This document shows, piece after piece, positions 27,361-36,356 of a DNA stretch of 64,000 nucleotides. The DNA comes from Candidatus Tiamatella incendiivivens (GTDB lineage Archaea; Thermoproteota; Thermoprotei_A; Sulfolobales; Acidilobaceae): positions 1 to 64,000 of the forward strand of contig WALW01000027.1 in NCBI GenBank assembly GCA_015522635.1. Reading direction: 5' to 3'. Below the pieces are notes generated by a model, which made no database searches, was not told the origin of the DNA, and saw only the letters and a program-made list of their open reading frames with translations. The number at the start of each line of letters is the position of its first letter. Position 1 is the first letter of the stretch. Both the position numbers and the translations under genes were made by a program.

Positions 27361-30099
27361 TTGGAGGGTGAAGCAAGCGAGAAGGAATACGCGTTGAAGT
27401 TCTTCAAAGACAATGGGTTCAAACGCTACAAATGTAAAGTTGGGAAAGAGTATTTTTGGTCCTTAGGAGAACATGAAACATGCCAAGATGCTCCATGTAC
27501 TGAATATTGGTTTGACAAAATACCTTCTATCAGAAGGCTTAGTGTTAAGGAAGCTAGAGAACTCTTTCTAGGGTTCTTCGAAAGAAACAGTCACACAAGG
27601 CTTGAGCCGAGGCCAGTTGTTGCTAGATGGAGAGACGATCTCTTCCTTACAATTGCTTCTATAGTTGTTTTCCAACCTCATGTTACTGGAGGCCTAGTTC
27701 CTCCTCCTGCCAATCCGTTAGTAATTTCACAACCCTCTATCAGGCTTGAAGATATAGATAATGTAGGCTTGACTATCGGTAGGCATTTGACTAGCTTTGA
27801 AATGGCTGCACACCATGCTTTCAACTATCCTGACAAGATGATATACTGGAAGGAAAAAACTGTCGAGTATGCTTACCAGTTCTTCACTGAAGAAATGAGA
27901 ATACCTAGAGAATTAATCACTTTCAAAGAATCCTGGTGGGAAGGTGGAGGGAACGCTGGACCGTCATTCGAGGTCGCCGTAGGCGGATTGGAGCTAGCGA
28001 CACTAGTGTTCATGAAATATAAAATAACAGACAAAGGATACGAAGAAATACCGATTAAAATAGTTGACACAGGATATGGAGTAGAAAGATTATCTTGGTT
28101 TACCGCGAAAACACCCACCGCCTTCCATGCTATTTACGGCGAGCTACTAGCAAAATTCAGGAACAATCTAGCAATAGAAGAACCAGATGAGTCTATATTA
28201 TGGAAAGCCTATAAAGCAGCGGGGAGACTGGATCCTGAGAACCCTCAAAGCATTAAACAGTATTTCAAGCGGATTTCGAAGGAGACTGGACTTAGTATTG
28301 AGCATATTAAAGAGAACTTAGATAGAGAAAGAGCCCTATATAGCATCTTAGATCACACGAAGACGATTGTATTAATGCTTGGAGATGGAATTGTACCAAG
28401 TAACACTGGAGAGGGTTACTTAGCTAGACTTGTCGTTAGACGTGCCCTTAGGCAATTATGGAAAATAAAAGCAGAGAATTCTCTGCAAGAACTCATTGAA
28501 ATGCAGATAGATTACTGGAAAAACAGTTTCCCTCGATTAATAGGGTCGAGAGACTATATACTCGATGCTGTGGCTTATGAAGAAAATAAATATAGAGAGA
28601 CACTAAGGAAAGGAATATCCATAGCATTAAAGATTGTCCAGAAAAGTAAGAGAATAACAATAGAAGATTTAATTAAGCTATATGAAAGCAATGGAATCCC
28701 TCCTGACTTAATAGCAGAAGAAGCAAAGAAGAATAACCTAGAAATAGATGTTCCAGAAAACTTTTACAGCATAGTCGCATCTAGACATGAGTCACAAACC
28801 AAACTAGGAAAGAAATCCGGAGAAGATAAAGGGCAACTACCTGGTAACATAATAGATTGGGCTTCACAATTTCCTGCAACAAAAAGACTCTTCCACGAAG
28901 ACTCCTATCGAAGAGAATTTTATGGAAAACCAATAGGATACAACGGAGTATACCTCATACTAGACCAAACCGCCTTTTATCCTATCGGAGGAGGCCAAGA
29001 CTATGATACAGGTACCATAACTACGGAATCGGGACAATACGAAGTTAAAGGAGCCTACAAAACCCGAGGAGATGTAATAATCCATGTCCTCGATAAGCCA
29101 TTTAAACCTGCCAATCTCGTTCACGGCAAAATCGACTGGATCAGAAGATACAGATTAATGCGGCATCACACTGCCACTCACGTCGTGCTTGGGGCAGCTA
29201 GAAGGGTTCTAGGCAAACATGTATGGCAGGCAGGAGCTGAAAAAACCGTCGAGAAGGCACGCCTAGATATAACTCATCATAAACCGTTGAACCAAGAACA
29301 AATTAGTGAGATTGAAAGGCTGGCAAATTATATTGTTGACTGCCGAAAGAAAGTTTCAACATTCATTTTCGATAGGAATACGGCCGAAGAAAAATACGGT
29401 TTCGGGTTGTATCAAGGTGGAGTACCCAGAACACCATATATTCGTGTGGTAGACATTGACGGCTGGGATACTCAGGCATGTTTCGGAACTCACTTACAAA
29501 ACACGGGAGAAATCGGTGGAATAAAAATCGTAAATGTAGAAAGACTAGCAGACGGCATTATAAGGTTAGAATATGTAGCGGGAACTAGAGTAGCAGAAAA
29601 AGCCGGTGAGTATGATAAAGTTCTCTCCAGCGTCGGCGAGTTACTCAAATCAGACAAAGAGAACCTTCCCATTAGAGTTAGAAAACTCATAGAATACGAG
29701 AGGATGCTTGAATCTAGCCTGAATAAATACCGTAAAGTATACGTGGATTTCCTTACAAGATCAGTAATTGAGATAAAAAGCGTGGAGCTACTCGTCTTTG
29801 AGCCGCTGGAAAAAGAACAAAAGGCTGTCCAGGATATTCTAAAACAGGTGACAAGTTCGAGGGAGAGACTTGTTGCTCTGGCTATACTAAATATAGGGGA
29901 TTCCCATCAGATATTCATAGCTTTAAGCGGCAAGGCTGCAAGAACCATCACTGCAAAAGAGATTGCTAGGAAGCTCCTCGAATTAATCCCTGGAAAAGGT
30001 GGAGGTGGCAAAACTTTCGCGTCAATTCGGATTCAAGAACAGATGGAAAAGAGAGATCTGGAGGAAATTGTGAGGAACTTGTTAGAAAATGCAAGCTAA
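27361..30099 (+). CDS. alaS: Alanyl-tRNA synthetase
   Basis: Charges tRNA-Ala. The archaeal N-terminal extension (FKDNGFKRYKCKV, CQDAPC) is present, then the class II catalytic core (EARELFLGFFERNSHTRLEPRPV, with motifs 2 and 3 around FNYPDKMIYWKE and GYGVERLSW). The editing domain holds RHHTATHVVLGAARR (about 601) and the CFGTHL Cys-His pair (about 706). The C-terminal oligomerisation part ends in GKGGGGKTFASIR. 912 aa fits archaeal AlaRS. TTG start has GGGGATG upstream. An overlapping frame, perhaps the next gene, begins inside its last codons. Confidence 0.95.
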   Translation: MEGEASEKEYALKFFKDNGFKRYKCKVGKEYFWSLGEHETCQDAPCTEYWFDKIPSIRRLSVKEARELFLGFFERNSHTRLEPRPVVARWRDDLFLTIASIVVFQPHVTGGLVPPPANPLVISQPSIRLEDIDNVGLTIGRHLTSFEMAAHHAFNYPDKMIYWKEKTVEYAYQFFTEEMRIPRELITFKESWWEGGGNAGPSFEVAVGGLELATLVFMKYKITDKGYEEIPIKIVDTGYGVERLSWFTAKTPTAFHAIYGELLAKFRNNLAIEEPDESILWKAYKAAGRLDPENPQSIKQYFKRISKETGLSIEHIKENLDRERALYSILDHTKTIVLMLGDGIVPSNTGEGYLARLVVRRALRQLWKIKAENSLQELIEMQIDYWKNSFPRLIGSRDYILDAVAYEENKYRETLRKGISIALKIVQKSKRITIEDLIKLYESNGIPPDLIAEEAKKNNLEIDVPENFYSIVASRHESQTKLGKKSGEDKGQLPGNIIDWASQFPATKRLFHEDSYRREFYGKPIGYNGVYLILDQTAFYPIGGGQDYDTGTITTESGQYEVKGAYKTRGDVIIHVLDKPFKPANLVHGKIDWIRRYRLMRHHTATHVVLGAARRVLGKHVWQAGAEKTVEKARLDITHHKPLNQEQISEIERLANYIVDCRKKVSTFIFDRNTAEEKYGFGLYQGGVPRTPYIRVVDIDGWDTQACFGTHLQNTGEIGGIKIVNVERLADGIIRLEYVAGTRVAEKAGEYDKVLSSVGELLKSDKENLPIRVRKLIEYERMLESSLNKYRKVYVDFLTRSVIEIKSVELLVFEPLEKEQKAVQDILKQVTSSRERLVALAILNIGDSHQIFIALSGKAARTITAKEIARKLLELIPGKGGGGKTFASIRIQEQMEKRDLEEIVRNLLENAS

Positions 30100-30191
30100 A
30101 CAGAACAGTACCTCTCCTTCAGATTTTATTAGACAATAACTATCCGAGAATAGCCAGTATCAACCTAGTAAATGGGGTCTCCGATCAATCC

Positions 30192-30776
30192 TTGTTAAAA
30201 GAGTGCAAGAACATACTGTATAGATGTGTTCACAGTAAAGAATTCTCTACACTAATAAACTCGCGGAAAACGAAAGAAGTGCTTAACAGTAAACTAGCTA
30301 TAGATCTACTGAATACATTATCCACTATTTACGCTATAGAAAAAGGGTACCCTGTATTAAAATGTACTGATGGATTCACGAGAGACATCCTTTCATCTCG
30401 TCTTAAAATAAGGAATCTAGAGTCTGAACTCGAGGAAATGCTACCTATTATAGGCAAAATCATAGGCATCCTAAAACCCAGTGAGGTTGTAATGATTATA
30501 GATAGACCAATACCCTGGAGCAGGAGACTAGCACAAAAGATAGAAGGGTTCAACTGGACATCTCCAGTTAAAGTTATGGTCGGGAAATGCGATAGTCTAC
30601 TAATAAAACTTGGGGTAAAGGACTACTATATAGCCTCTAGTGACGTGATCGTCTTACAATCCATAAAAAAGGCGATAGACTTACCAGAACTTTATGTAAA
30701 GATATTCAAGGATGGCCTAGCTGCTACTTGTGATTTAGAGAAGATGACTCCAAGGTGGATGGGAGAAATATGCTAA
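30192..30776 (+). CDS. DUF434/DUF5616-type protein, start unclear
   Basis: A conserved archaeal protein of unknown function (COG2454-like). The recognisable part includes ECKNILYRCVHS, the CTDGFTRD strand and EVVMIIDRPIPWSRRLAQKIEGF, then VGKCDSLLIKL. The frame continues open upstream of the TTG at 30192 into the end of alaS and still reads as DUF434 (VPLLQILLDNNYPRIASINLV), yet has no ATG, GTG or TTG there. An ATG in another frame (30089) overlaps the alaS stop and would need one frame shift. The listed start is a placeholder. The C-terminal half looks normal. Confidence 0.6.
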   Translation: MLKECKNILYRCVHSKEFSTLINSRKTKEVLNSKLAIDLLNTLSTIYAIEKGYPVLKCTDGFTRDILSSRLKIRNLESELEEMLPIIGKIIGILKPSEVVMIIDRPIPWSRRLAQKIEGFNWTSPVKVMVGKCDSLLIKLGVKDYYIASSDVIVLQSIKKAIDLPELYVKIFKDGLAATCDLEKMTPRWMGEIC

Positions 30777-30833
30777 ATATCCTCTCTCCAATACCAACCT
30801 AAATGATAATATAGTAAATTCAGTGGGAATCGA

Positions 30834-30840
30834 TTTATAA
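30834..30840 (+). promoter_or_regulatory. TATA box of tRNA-Arg
   Basis: TTTATAA with a preceding purine-rich stretch lies 33 bases before the tRNA-Arg gene, at a suitable distance for a short leader. Confidence 0.55.
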
Positions 30841-30873
30841 GCCCAAACTATTCTAAATATTCAATCCCCGGAT

Positions 30874-30987
30874 GGGCCCGTGGCCTAGCCAGGATAGGGC
30901 GCCGGCCTTCTAAGCCCTGTTCCGGAGGATCTACCTGCGTGGGGGAAACGCCGGTGGTCCGGGGTTCAAATCCCCGCGGGCCCACCA
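30874..30987 (+). tRNA. tRNA-Arg (TCT anticodon) with a 36-base intron
   Basis: The gene starts with the acceptor strand GGGCCCG and ends with CGGGCCC-A-CCA, so CCA is encoded. D-arm GCCTAGCCAGGATAGGGC, anticodon stem CCGGC/GCCGG with loop start CTTCTA, and T-arm CGGGGTTCAAATCCCCG all fit. The anticodon (30909-30911) reads TCT. Between the 5' and 3' halves of the anticodon arm there are 36 extra bases (about 30913-30948), placed at the usual 37/38 site; the exact splice points are not proven because flanking bases repeat. The spliced RNA would be 78 bases. Confidence 0.9.
30913..30948 (+). other. tRNA-Arg intron
   Basis: Insertion in the anticodon loop just after position 37. A GCC at either end allows the boundaries to slide by up to three bases. 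I could not draw a strict bulge-helix-bulge by hand. Confidence 0.6.
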
Positions 30988-30995
30988 TTCGCTGT

Positions 30996-31448
30996 CTAAA
31001 TAGTATAAAGGCCTCTCTGCGAGTCTTCCTTCTCCTTCCTCTCTTGTTGCGTTGTTAGAATTATGTCCCGTAGGAGGTTGACTAGAGGATTGACGCTTCC
31101 TTTTGAAATGTTCTCTCTTATAAGCTTAGCCATATCCGAAGTATGCTTAATATCTAACTTTACAAGAGTTTTGAACGACTCATATGTCTCCCCCCAAACA
31201 TAGAGGAGGTATTCCCTTGGCATTTGACTCGTTATAAAAGGATCCTGTAACCATGTATCGAATGCCTTTAGTGTTCTCATCATGTTTTGGAAGAGTGTTC
31301 TAATCGAAAGGATTAACTCTAATCTATCGAATTCTTCTACTTGATCTTTGGTCTTATCTACTATATCTATGAGTTTCTTTTGTAGCATTACCCACCGTTC
31401 AAGACTAGCTGAAAAATCTAGTGCTGATCCGGGGTCAGTGTGTTCCAA
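30996..31448 (-). CDS. DUF2153-type protein
   Basis: A 150-aa all-helical crenarchaeal protein. The segment LEERWVMLQKKL at the N-terminus (approximately), then DRLELILSIRTLFQNMMRTLKAFDTWLQDP (about 41-70) and KLDIKHTSDMAKLI match what I recall of DUF2153, whose function is unknown. It has no Cys and no membrane part. It lies 16 bases from the Trm112-like gene upstream on the same strand, and its stop is eight bases from tRNA-Arg. Confidence 0.55.
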   Translation of the reverse strand: MEHTDPGSALDFSASLERWVMLQKKLIDIVDKTKDQVEEFDRLELILSIRTLFQNMMRTLKAFDTWLQDPFITSQMPREYLLYVWGETYESFKTLVKLDIKHTSDMAKLIRENISKGSVNPLVNLLRDIILTTQQERKEKEDSQRGLYTI

Positions 31449-31464
31449 GTTCTATTCACCGTTT

Positions 31465-31854
31465 TCATGTTAGGCCGTTTTCCTTATAGCTTTTTATCTT
31501 ATCCCACACCTCCTTCGGGATCTTATCACCATATTGTTGAAGGAATCTGCCTATAGTTTTTTCACGCTCTTTTTTTGATGCAAACATCACCGGTATACCA
31601 TTAGATATAGGGTACCACATTCCACAATTAGGGCAGATGAGTATACCTAGTTTTACTTCTTTCTTTATACATTCCTCGCAAGGATACTCTTTACCTTCCT
31701 TAATTTCCTCTTTCAGATATCCGCAATAGTATGAACACAACGGTTTAGTGTTACTAATTTCTCTACCAATCTCTTCTTCCTCTATTACTATGAGGTCTAG
31801 GGGGGAATGCTTACAATTTGGGCATGCAAGTAAGTCAAGTGTCCTATAAAGCAT
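31465..31854 (-). CDS. Trm112-like zinc-binding protein
   Basis: A 129-aa protein with four CxxC-type pairs: LLACPNCKHSPL at 8-19, CSYYC near 42-46, PCEEC near 59-63 and LICPNCGMWYPI near 72-83. It then has SNGIPVMF, a turn typical of Trm112 proteins. Trm112 activates methyltransferases that modify tRNA, rRNA or release factors. The extra Cys pairs in the middle are longer than in the basic fold. It is next to the phosphohexomutase gene, with 17 bases between, and the helical DUF2153-type gene follows. Confidence 0.7.
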   Translation of the reverse strand: MLYRTLDLLACPNCKHSPLDLIVIEEEEIGREISNTKPLCSYYCGYLKEEIKEGKEYPCEECIKKEVKLGILICPNCGMWYPISNGIPVMFASKKEREKTIGRFLQQYGDKIPKEVWDKIKSYKENGLT

Positions 31855-31871
31855 TCAATATACACCTCTCA

Positions 31872-33239
31872 CTAAATCATAGTTCGAATATTTTCCTTTA
31901 GATCTCCGAGTAGTTTCTTAGCCTTTTCGAGTGATTTTGCTTCCAACATTATTCTTAGAACAGGTTCTGTTCCACTAGGCCTGACAAGGAACCAGTAGTC
32001 TTCGCCGAATACCTTTAATCCATCTATACTTACAGTCTTTAAGCCCGAATATTTCTCTCGTAACCTTTCAACTACCATTTTTGCTTTATCTCGACTCATC
32101 GGTATTTTAGTTTTAATCGGATAATAACGTGGAAGAAGAGAAAATAATTCACTAGCCTTCAGCCCAGTTTCAGCCATCATTTCTAGGAACAAAGCTGTTT
32201 TCATAGCACCATCACGGACAATTTGATGCGAAGGATGTATATACCCTCCGTTTTCTTCGAAGCCTGCTATTGCTCCACCTTCTTTTAGTATCATGTGTGA
32301 TATAATCACGCTTCCAACAGGAGTCCATCGAACCTCTATTCCCTTTGACCCTAAGTATTCCTCTACCAGTATGGAGCTAGAAACTCCTGTATACACTCTT
32401 CTGGGAAGACCGGGTTTCCTATCGGCTATATATCCTGCTATAAGTGAGCCGCTTCTATCTCCCCACCATATATTACCCCTCTCGTCTACTAGTATAGCCC
32501 TATCTGCATCACCATCATGTCCTACACCAAGATCTGCTCCTGCTTCTACAACCATCCTGGATAGTTCTTTGAGGGAATCAACAGTAGGCTCTGGTTCTCT
32601 TCCGGGAAAGAAGGGATCCAGATGACCGTTAATTGTATATACTTTTACACCCAATTCCCTCAGAACAACGGGAGTTACTAAAGCGCCAACACTGTTGGCT
32701 GGATCTACTACTACTTTGAAGTTCTTGGAAGATATTAGTTTCGAGTCTATGTGATGTAATATGCCTTCAACGTATTCTTCTATTGCACCATCATGCAATC
32801 TTACATCGTTAATTATATCATTCCACTGAACCTGTCTAAACTTTCCTTCAAAGTATATTTCCTCTATCTCTCTTTCAGCTTCTCTACTCATTTCAACACC
32901 TTGGGATGACAGTACTTTTATTCCGTTGTATTGAGGAGGATTATGGCTAGCTGTAATCATTATGCCTGCATCATATTCGCTGTGGGTCTTCAATATGTAT
33001 TGTAGACCTGGCGTAGGAATATAACCAACATAGTAAACTTTTACTCCCTGAGACTGTAACCCTGAAACAACTGCATGAAAAATCATGTCTCCTCCTGCTC
33101 TTACATCCCTCCCTATTAGGATTCTTGAACCTTGTTGAAGATAAGCGCCAACTGCTTGTCCCATTCTTAAAGCTTTTTCTGGTGTAAGCTCAAAATTTAC
33201 TACTCCTCTAACCCCATCCGTTCCAAACAAGACTCCCAT
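31872..33239 (-). CDS. Phosphoglucomutase/phosphomannomutase family enzyme
   Basis: Converts hexose (or hexosamine) 6-phosphate and 1-phosphate. The N-terminus is MGVLFGTDGVRGV. The phosphoserine motif is in ITASHNPPQYNGIK (about 94-107), the metal-binding loop is GHDGDADRAI (near 238), and the phosphate-binding end is RPSGTEPVLRIM. 455 aa. The ATG at 33239 is seven bases after GGTGGT; a GTG at 33254 is also possible. It could be a GlmM-type enzyme for N-glycan or cell-surface sugar synthesis; the substrate cannot be told. Confidence 0.9.
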   Translation of the reverse strand: MGVLFGTDGVRGVVNFELTPEKALRMGQAVGAYLQQGSRILIGRDVRAGGDMIFHAVVSGLQSQGVKVYYVGYIPTPGLQYILKTHSEYDAGIMITASHNPPQYNGIKVLSSQGVEMSREAEREIEEIYFEGKFRQVQWNDIINDVRLHDGAIEEYVEGILHHIDSKLISSKNFKVVVDPANSVGALVTPVVLRELGVKVYTINGHLDPFFPGREPEPTVDSLKELSRMVVEAGADLGVGHDGDADRAILVDERGNIWWGDRSGSLIAGYIADRKPGLPRRVYTGVSSSILVEEYLGSKGIEVRWTPVGSVIISHMILKEGGAIAGFEENGGYIHPSHQIVRDGAMKTALFLEMMAETGLKASELFSLLPRYYPIKTKIPMSRDKAKMVVERLREKYSGLKTVSIDGLKVFGEDYWFLVRPSGTEPVLRIMLEAKSLEKAKKLLGDLKENIRTMI

Positions 33240-33299
33240 GCGTTTGACCACCACAAATATTTCTTTGATAAGGTAAGGTATAAATTGTGGTCTTGAAGG

Positions 33300-33506
33300 T
33301 TGAGTGTGGAAATGATTTTGAATAACATTTTATGGGTAGCTGTAATAATTTCAGCTTCAAGTATATTCCCTATTCTTAGCAGGCAAAACAAGGATAAGTC
33401 TCTTAGGATTGCTACTAAGTTACTAGTCTTCTCAGGGTTGTTAACTATCCTATGGATGATACTGTTTGTTTCTTATAGGATTCTAAGCTATCTTGAGGTT
33501 AGCTAG
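33300..33506 (+). CDS. Small two-helix membrane protein
   Basis: A 68-aa frame with two hydrophobic segments (about 8-24 and 40-62) joined by a Lys/Arg loop. No family is recognised. The start could be TTG 33300, GTG 33306 or ATG 33312. It precedes the DUF354 gene by eight bases and could be part of the same transcript. It lies across the promoter region of the divergent phosphohexomutase. Confidence 0.45.
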   Translation: MSVEMILNNILWVAVIISASSIFPILSRQNKDKSLRIATKLLVFSGLLTILWMILFVSYRILSYLEVS

Positions 33507-33514
33507 GAGGGAGG

Positions 33515-34561
33515 ATGTCGATGAACAAGGTATGGATTGATGTTAGAACTCCAAAGCAGGCACTGATAGCATCTATTATAATGAAAGAACTATCGGAAAA
33601 AGGGTATGAAACCTTAGTTACGACAAGGAAATACGATTACACCATATCTAATTTAGAGAGAAACGGAATACGACCTATAGTTATCGGAGGATACGGAGAT
33701 TCTTTGTATGAGAAATTATTAGTTGAACTAGAGAGAGGAGTAAAGCTTGCTGAAATCGTCAAAAAAGAGAAGCCTTGTGTATTGGTATCTTATCCTTCTC
33801 CCAGCGCTGCTAGAGTAGCCTTTGGTTTAGGAATTAGGCATATAGCACTATGTGATACTTCTCACGCTTTCGCTGCTAATAGACTTGACTTTCCTTTCGC
33901 AGATATCGCCATTTATAGCTCCTTTATAGCAGACGAAATGATATGGCATATTCTCGAAAAATTCACTACGATTGTTACCTATAAGGGAGTAGACGAGCTT
34001 ATGTGGATAAAGGGGTTTAAACCTAATAGGAAAGTACTAAATGACCTAGGCTTGGAAGAGTACAGATATGTTATTGTGAGGCCTGAAGAATTCAAAGCCC
34101 ATTACTACACTGAAGATCGTCCATTTGTATTAAAGTTAGTTGATCTTATCCGTAAGAAGGAGCTCAAGCCAGTTGTTCTTCCACGTTATGAAGACCAATT
34201 GGTAATTGTTAAGAACATTGAAAACATTATTGTTCCTAAAAAAGCTGTTGACGGGCCTAGTCTTGAAAAATATGCAGCATTAGTCATTACCGGAGGAGGA
34301 ACTATGGCAAGGGAGGCTGCGCTTCAAGGTACTCCGGGAATTTCCCTCTTCCCGAGGCAGATAAAACAGGATATTATCCTTAGGAAAATAGGGTTCCCTA
34401 TATACAACTTGAATACAAAAGAAAACTCCTTAGCCATTATAAACTCGATGCTAGATGATCCCATAAAGTTTCGAGTTGATACAAGTAATCTATTAGGAAG
34501 ACTAGAGTCGCCTCTTCCCTATATTAGTGAATGGGTTGCGAGACTTTGCCGACATTATTAG
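33515..34561 (+). CDS. DUF354 glycosyltransferase-like protein
   Basis: A 348-aa protein of the COG1817 family, related to GT-B glycosyltransferases. It begins MNKVWIDVRTPKQALIA (first strand and ligand loop), has the LVSYPSPSAARVAFGLGIRHIAL region and the second-domain signature LVITGGGTMAREAALQGTPGISL near residue 260. No sugar substrate is known. ATG 33515 or the one at 33521 may be used; both sit on a GGAGGGAGG site. Neighbouring phosphohexomutase suggests surface glycan synthesis. Confidence 0.75.
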   Translation: MSMNKVWIDVRTPKQALIASIIMKELSEKGYETLVTTRKYDYTISNLERNGIRPIVIGGYGDSLYEKLLVELERGVKLAEIVKKEKPCVLVSYPSPSAARVAFGLGIRHIALCDTSHAFAANRLDFPFADIAIYSSFIADEMIWHILEKFTTIVTYKGVDELMWIKGFKPNRKVLNDLGLEEYRYVIVRPEEFKAHYYTEDRPFVLKLVDLIRKKELKPVVLPRYEDQLVIVKNIENIIVPKKAVDGPSLEKYAALVITGGGTMAREAALQGTPGISLFPRQIKQDIILRKIGFPIYNLNTKENSLAIINSMLDDPIKFRVDTSNLLGRLESPLPYISEWVARLCRHY

Positions 34562-34574
34562 GAGGGGGGAGCAA

Positions 34575-35261
34575 TTGCCTGGAAACTGTTATCAAATCGG
34601 CGTTGATGAAGCTGGAAGAGGTAGTCTTATCGGTGAAATGATCGTTGGAATAGCTGCCGTTCCTTGTGAAATTATTAGTTTTATAGGAGAACTGGGGGTA
34701 AGAGACAGCAAGGAACTATCTCCTAGGTCAAGGATGAAACTATACTACCTTCTATACCGAGAGATCCCCTTTGTAACTGTACCTGTAAAACCCGCCTTGA
34801 TAGACTCAGATAATCTCGGCGTTATCACAAAGAAAGCCATTCTTCAAGGTTTACAATTACTATCTAAACGAATCAATCCGCTATCAGTTAAAGCTATAAC
34901 GATTGATAGATTCGGGAAAGAGAGAAACATACGATCCGGTATTAGAAAACTAGGCTACAAGAATGCAGAGATAAAGATAGAAGAGAAAGCAGATAAAAAG
35001 TATCCGGAGGTTTCATTGGCTAGTATAATTGCCAAGCATATCAGAGATAAGAGGATTACTGTGATTAATAATCTTCTTAATCTTAGCGGGTCTGGTTATC
35101 CATCGGATGGGGAAACTATGCTTAGTCTTGCAAAGAAAGTATCGACTAACAAGCTAAAGGAGCTGAATGGTTACATAAGACTCTCATGGAGTACAGTGGA
35201 AAAGTTAGGCTTAGAACAGATTAAGAAAAAGAAAAGTAAGACGCTAGAAGACTATTTCTAA
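34575..35261 (+). CDS. rnhB: Ribonuclease HII
   Basis: Removes RNA from RNA-DNA hybrids. Catalytic residues: D and E of VDEAGRGSLIG (about 11-12), the SKELSP strand (about 50), D near 118 (TIDRFGKE) and the KYPEVSLASIIAK helix. TTG start at 34575 lies behind GGAGGGGGG and gives 228 aa; a longer frame from 34527 overlaps the DUF354 gene. The C-terminus ends in a KTLEDYF-like peptide, a hydrophobic tail reminiscent of PCNA-binding motifs. Confidence 0.9.
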   Translation: MPGNCYQIGVDEAGRGSLIGEMIVGIAAVPCEIISFIGELGVRDSKELSPRSRMKLYYLLYREIPFVTVPVKPALIDSDNLGVITKKAILQGLQLLSKRINPLSVKAITIDRFGKERNIRSGIRKLGYKNAEIKIEEKADKKYPEVSLASIIAKHIRDKRITVINNLLNLSGSGYPSDGETMLSLAKKVSTNKLKELNGYIRLSWSTVEKLGLEQIKKKKSKTLEDYF

Positions 35262-35287
35262 TACCATGAAATATCAGGGGTTCATAA

Positions 35288-36343
35288 ATGCTTCCATACG
35301 AGAAAAGCCTCATCGAATTTGCATGCAAACAAGGTATTTATGATTTACTTGTTTCCACCTACCCGGTATTACCTGGTGAAAGATTTGTTCAAAGTGCTTT
35401 TTTAGATATGATGATTAATAGGAAGGATATCTGCTACTCTAGAAAAGGAAGATCTTCGATGAAAATAGGTAGTTTCCAATGCAGTGAATGTAACAATGAG
35501 ATCTCCCTATACATAAAAGGCGGTGATAGAAAAGTTAACTATTTCATAGGTTATTGCACTGAAGAACCCGTTATTAGCCACTCATACATAAGACAACACA
35601 TACTGAATAACCGTATTCAACCACTATTTGTGTTTGATATGTCATTGCTAAACTTCTTTGGCACAAAAAACGAGTTGGGAGAAGCCGTTTTAGTTATAGC
35701 TCATGCTCTCCAGATAACAAGGAGATTTTTGTATGATAGAAATTTAGCAGTCACCAGTATAAATGAAGCTCTTACCGAGGAGTTGAAGCGAGTTGTTTTC
35801 GACCACGATATGATAGTATCAGATAAGACAAGCGCAGACTTGTTATGGACTAGTGAAATAGAGGATTCTGTTCTAATATCACCACTGGCAAGGAAACCTC
35901 TTGCAAAAGAAGATCTTGAAAACACTCAAGGAATAGTAATTCCGCTAGTCTTCTATTGGGATAGGAGAATGGAGAAATACGTAAATAACCTTGTTCCATG
36001 GGCGAAGGTAAGACACTTAGAGTTACATGGTAGTGTTGTAGGAGTTCCACATAGACCTACAAGAATACTTGAGATTATCCTAGATGTTCTTTATAACAAC
36101 ATGGACCTAGATATAGCAATTATCCATAACATGAACAGAAAGAACCTATTTCATAGAGTTAAGTTCGAAATCAGCAAGATGATCGCGGAAGGAGTTGACA
36201 GTCTAGATGAGCTATTAACCCGTGTTTCATGGCTAGTTTCCGACAATAACCTTGTAAAGAAAGTGTTTAGGGACTTGGTATCCAGTAATAGTCACGAGAA
36301 GGAGTTATTTTACAATATTTCCAGTAAAACTCGAACTACGTAA
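35288..36343 (+). CDS. Trm10-like SPOUT tRNA methyltransferase
   Basis: Archaeal Trm10 methylates N1 of a purine at position 9 of tRNA. The C-terminal half resembles this family: a hydrophobic strand and helix (LFVFDMSLLNF, then HALQITRRFLYDRNLAVT, about 115-155), a VIPLVFYWDRRMEKYV segment and the SAM-pocket stretch HLELHGSVVGVPHRPTRILEIIL (about 240-263). The N-terminal half includes a CSEC pair. The match is by eye. The next gene is Nep1, another SPOUT enzyme. 351 aa is longer than the usual archaeal Trm10, mainly in the N-terminal part. Confidence 0.65.
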   Translation: MLPYEKSLIEFACKQGIYDLLVSTYPVLPGERFVQSAFLDMMINRKDICYSRKGRSSMKIGSFQCSECNNEISLYIKGGDRKVNYFIGYCTEEPVISHSYIRQHILNNRIQPLFVFDMSLLNFFGTKNELGEAVLVIAHALQITRRFLYDRNLAVTSINEALTEELKRVVFDHDMIVSDKTSADLLWTSEIEDSVLISPLARKPLAKEDLENTQGIVIPLVFYWDRRMEKYVNNLVPWAKVRHLELHGSVVGVPHRPTRILEIILDVLYNNMDLDIAIIHNMNRKNLFHRVKFEISKMIAEGVDSLDELLTRVSWLVSDNNLVKKVFRDLVSSNSHEKELFYNISSKTRTT

Positions 36344-36356
36344 TAGGTGAAATCAA

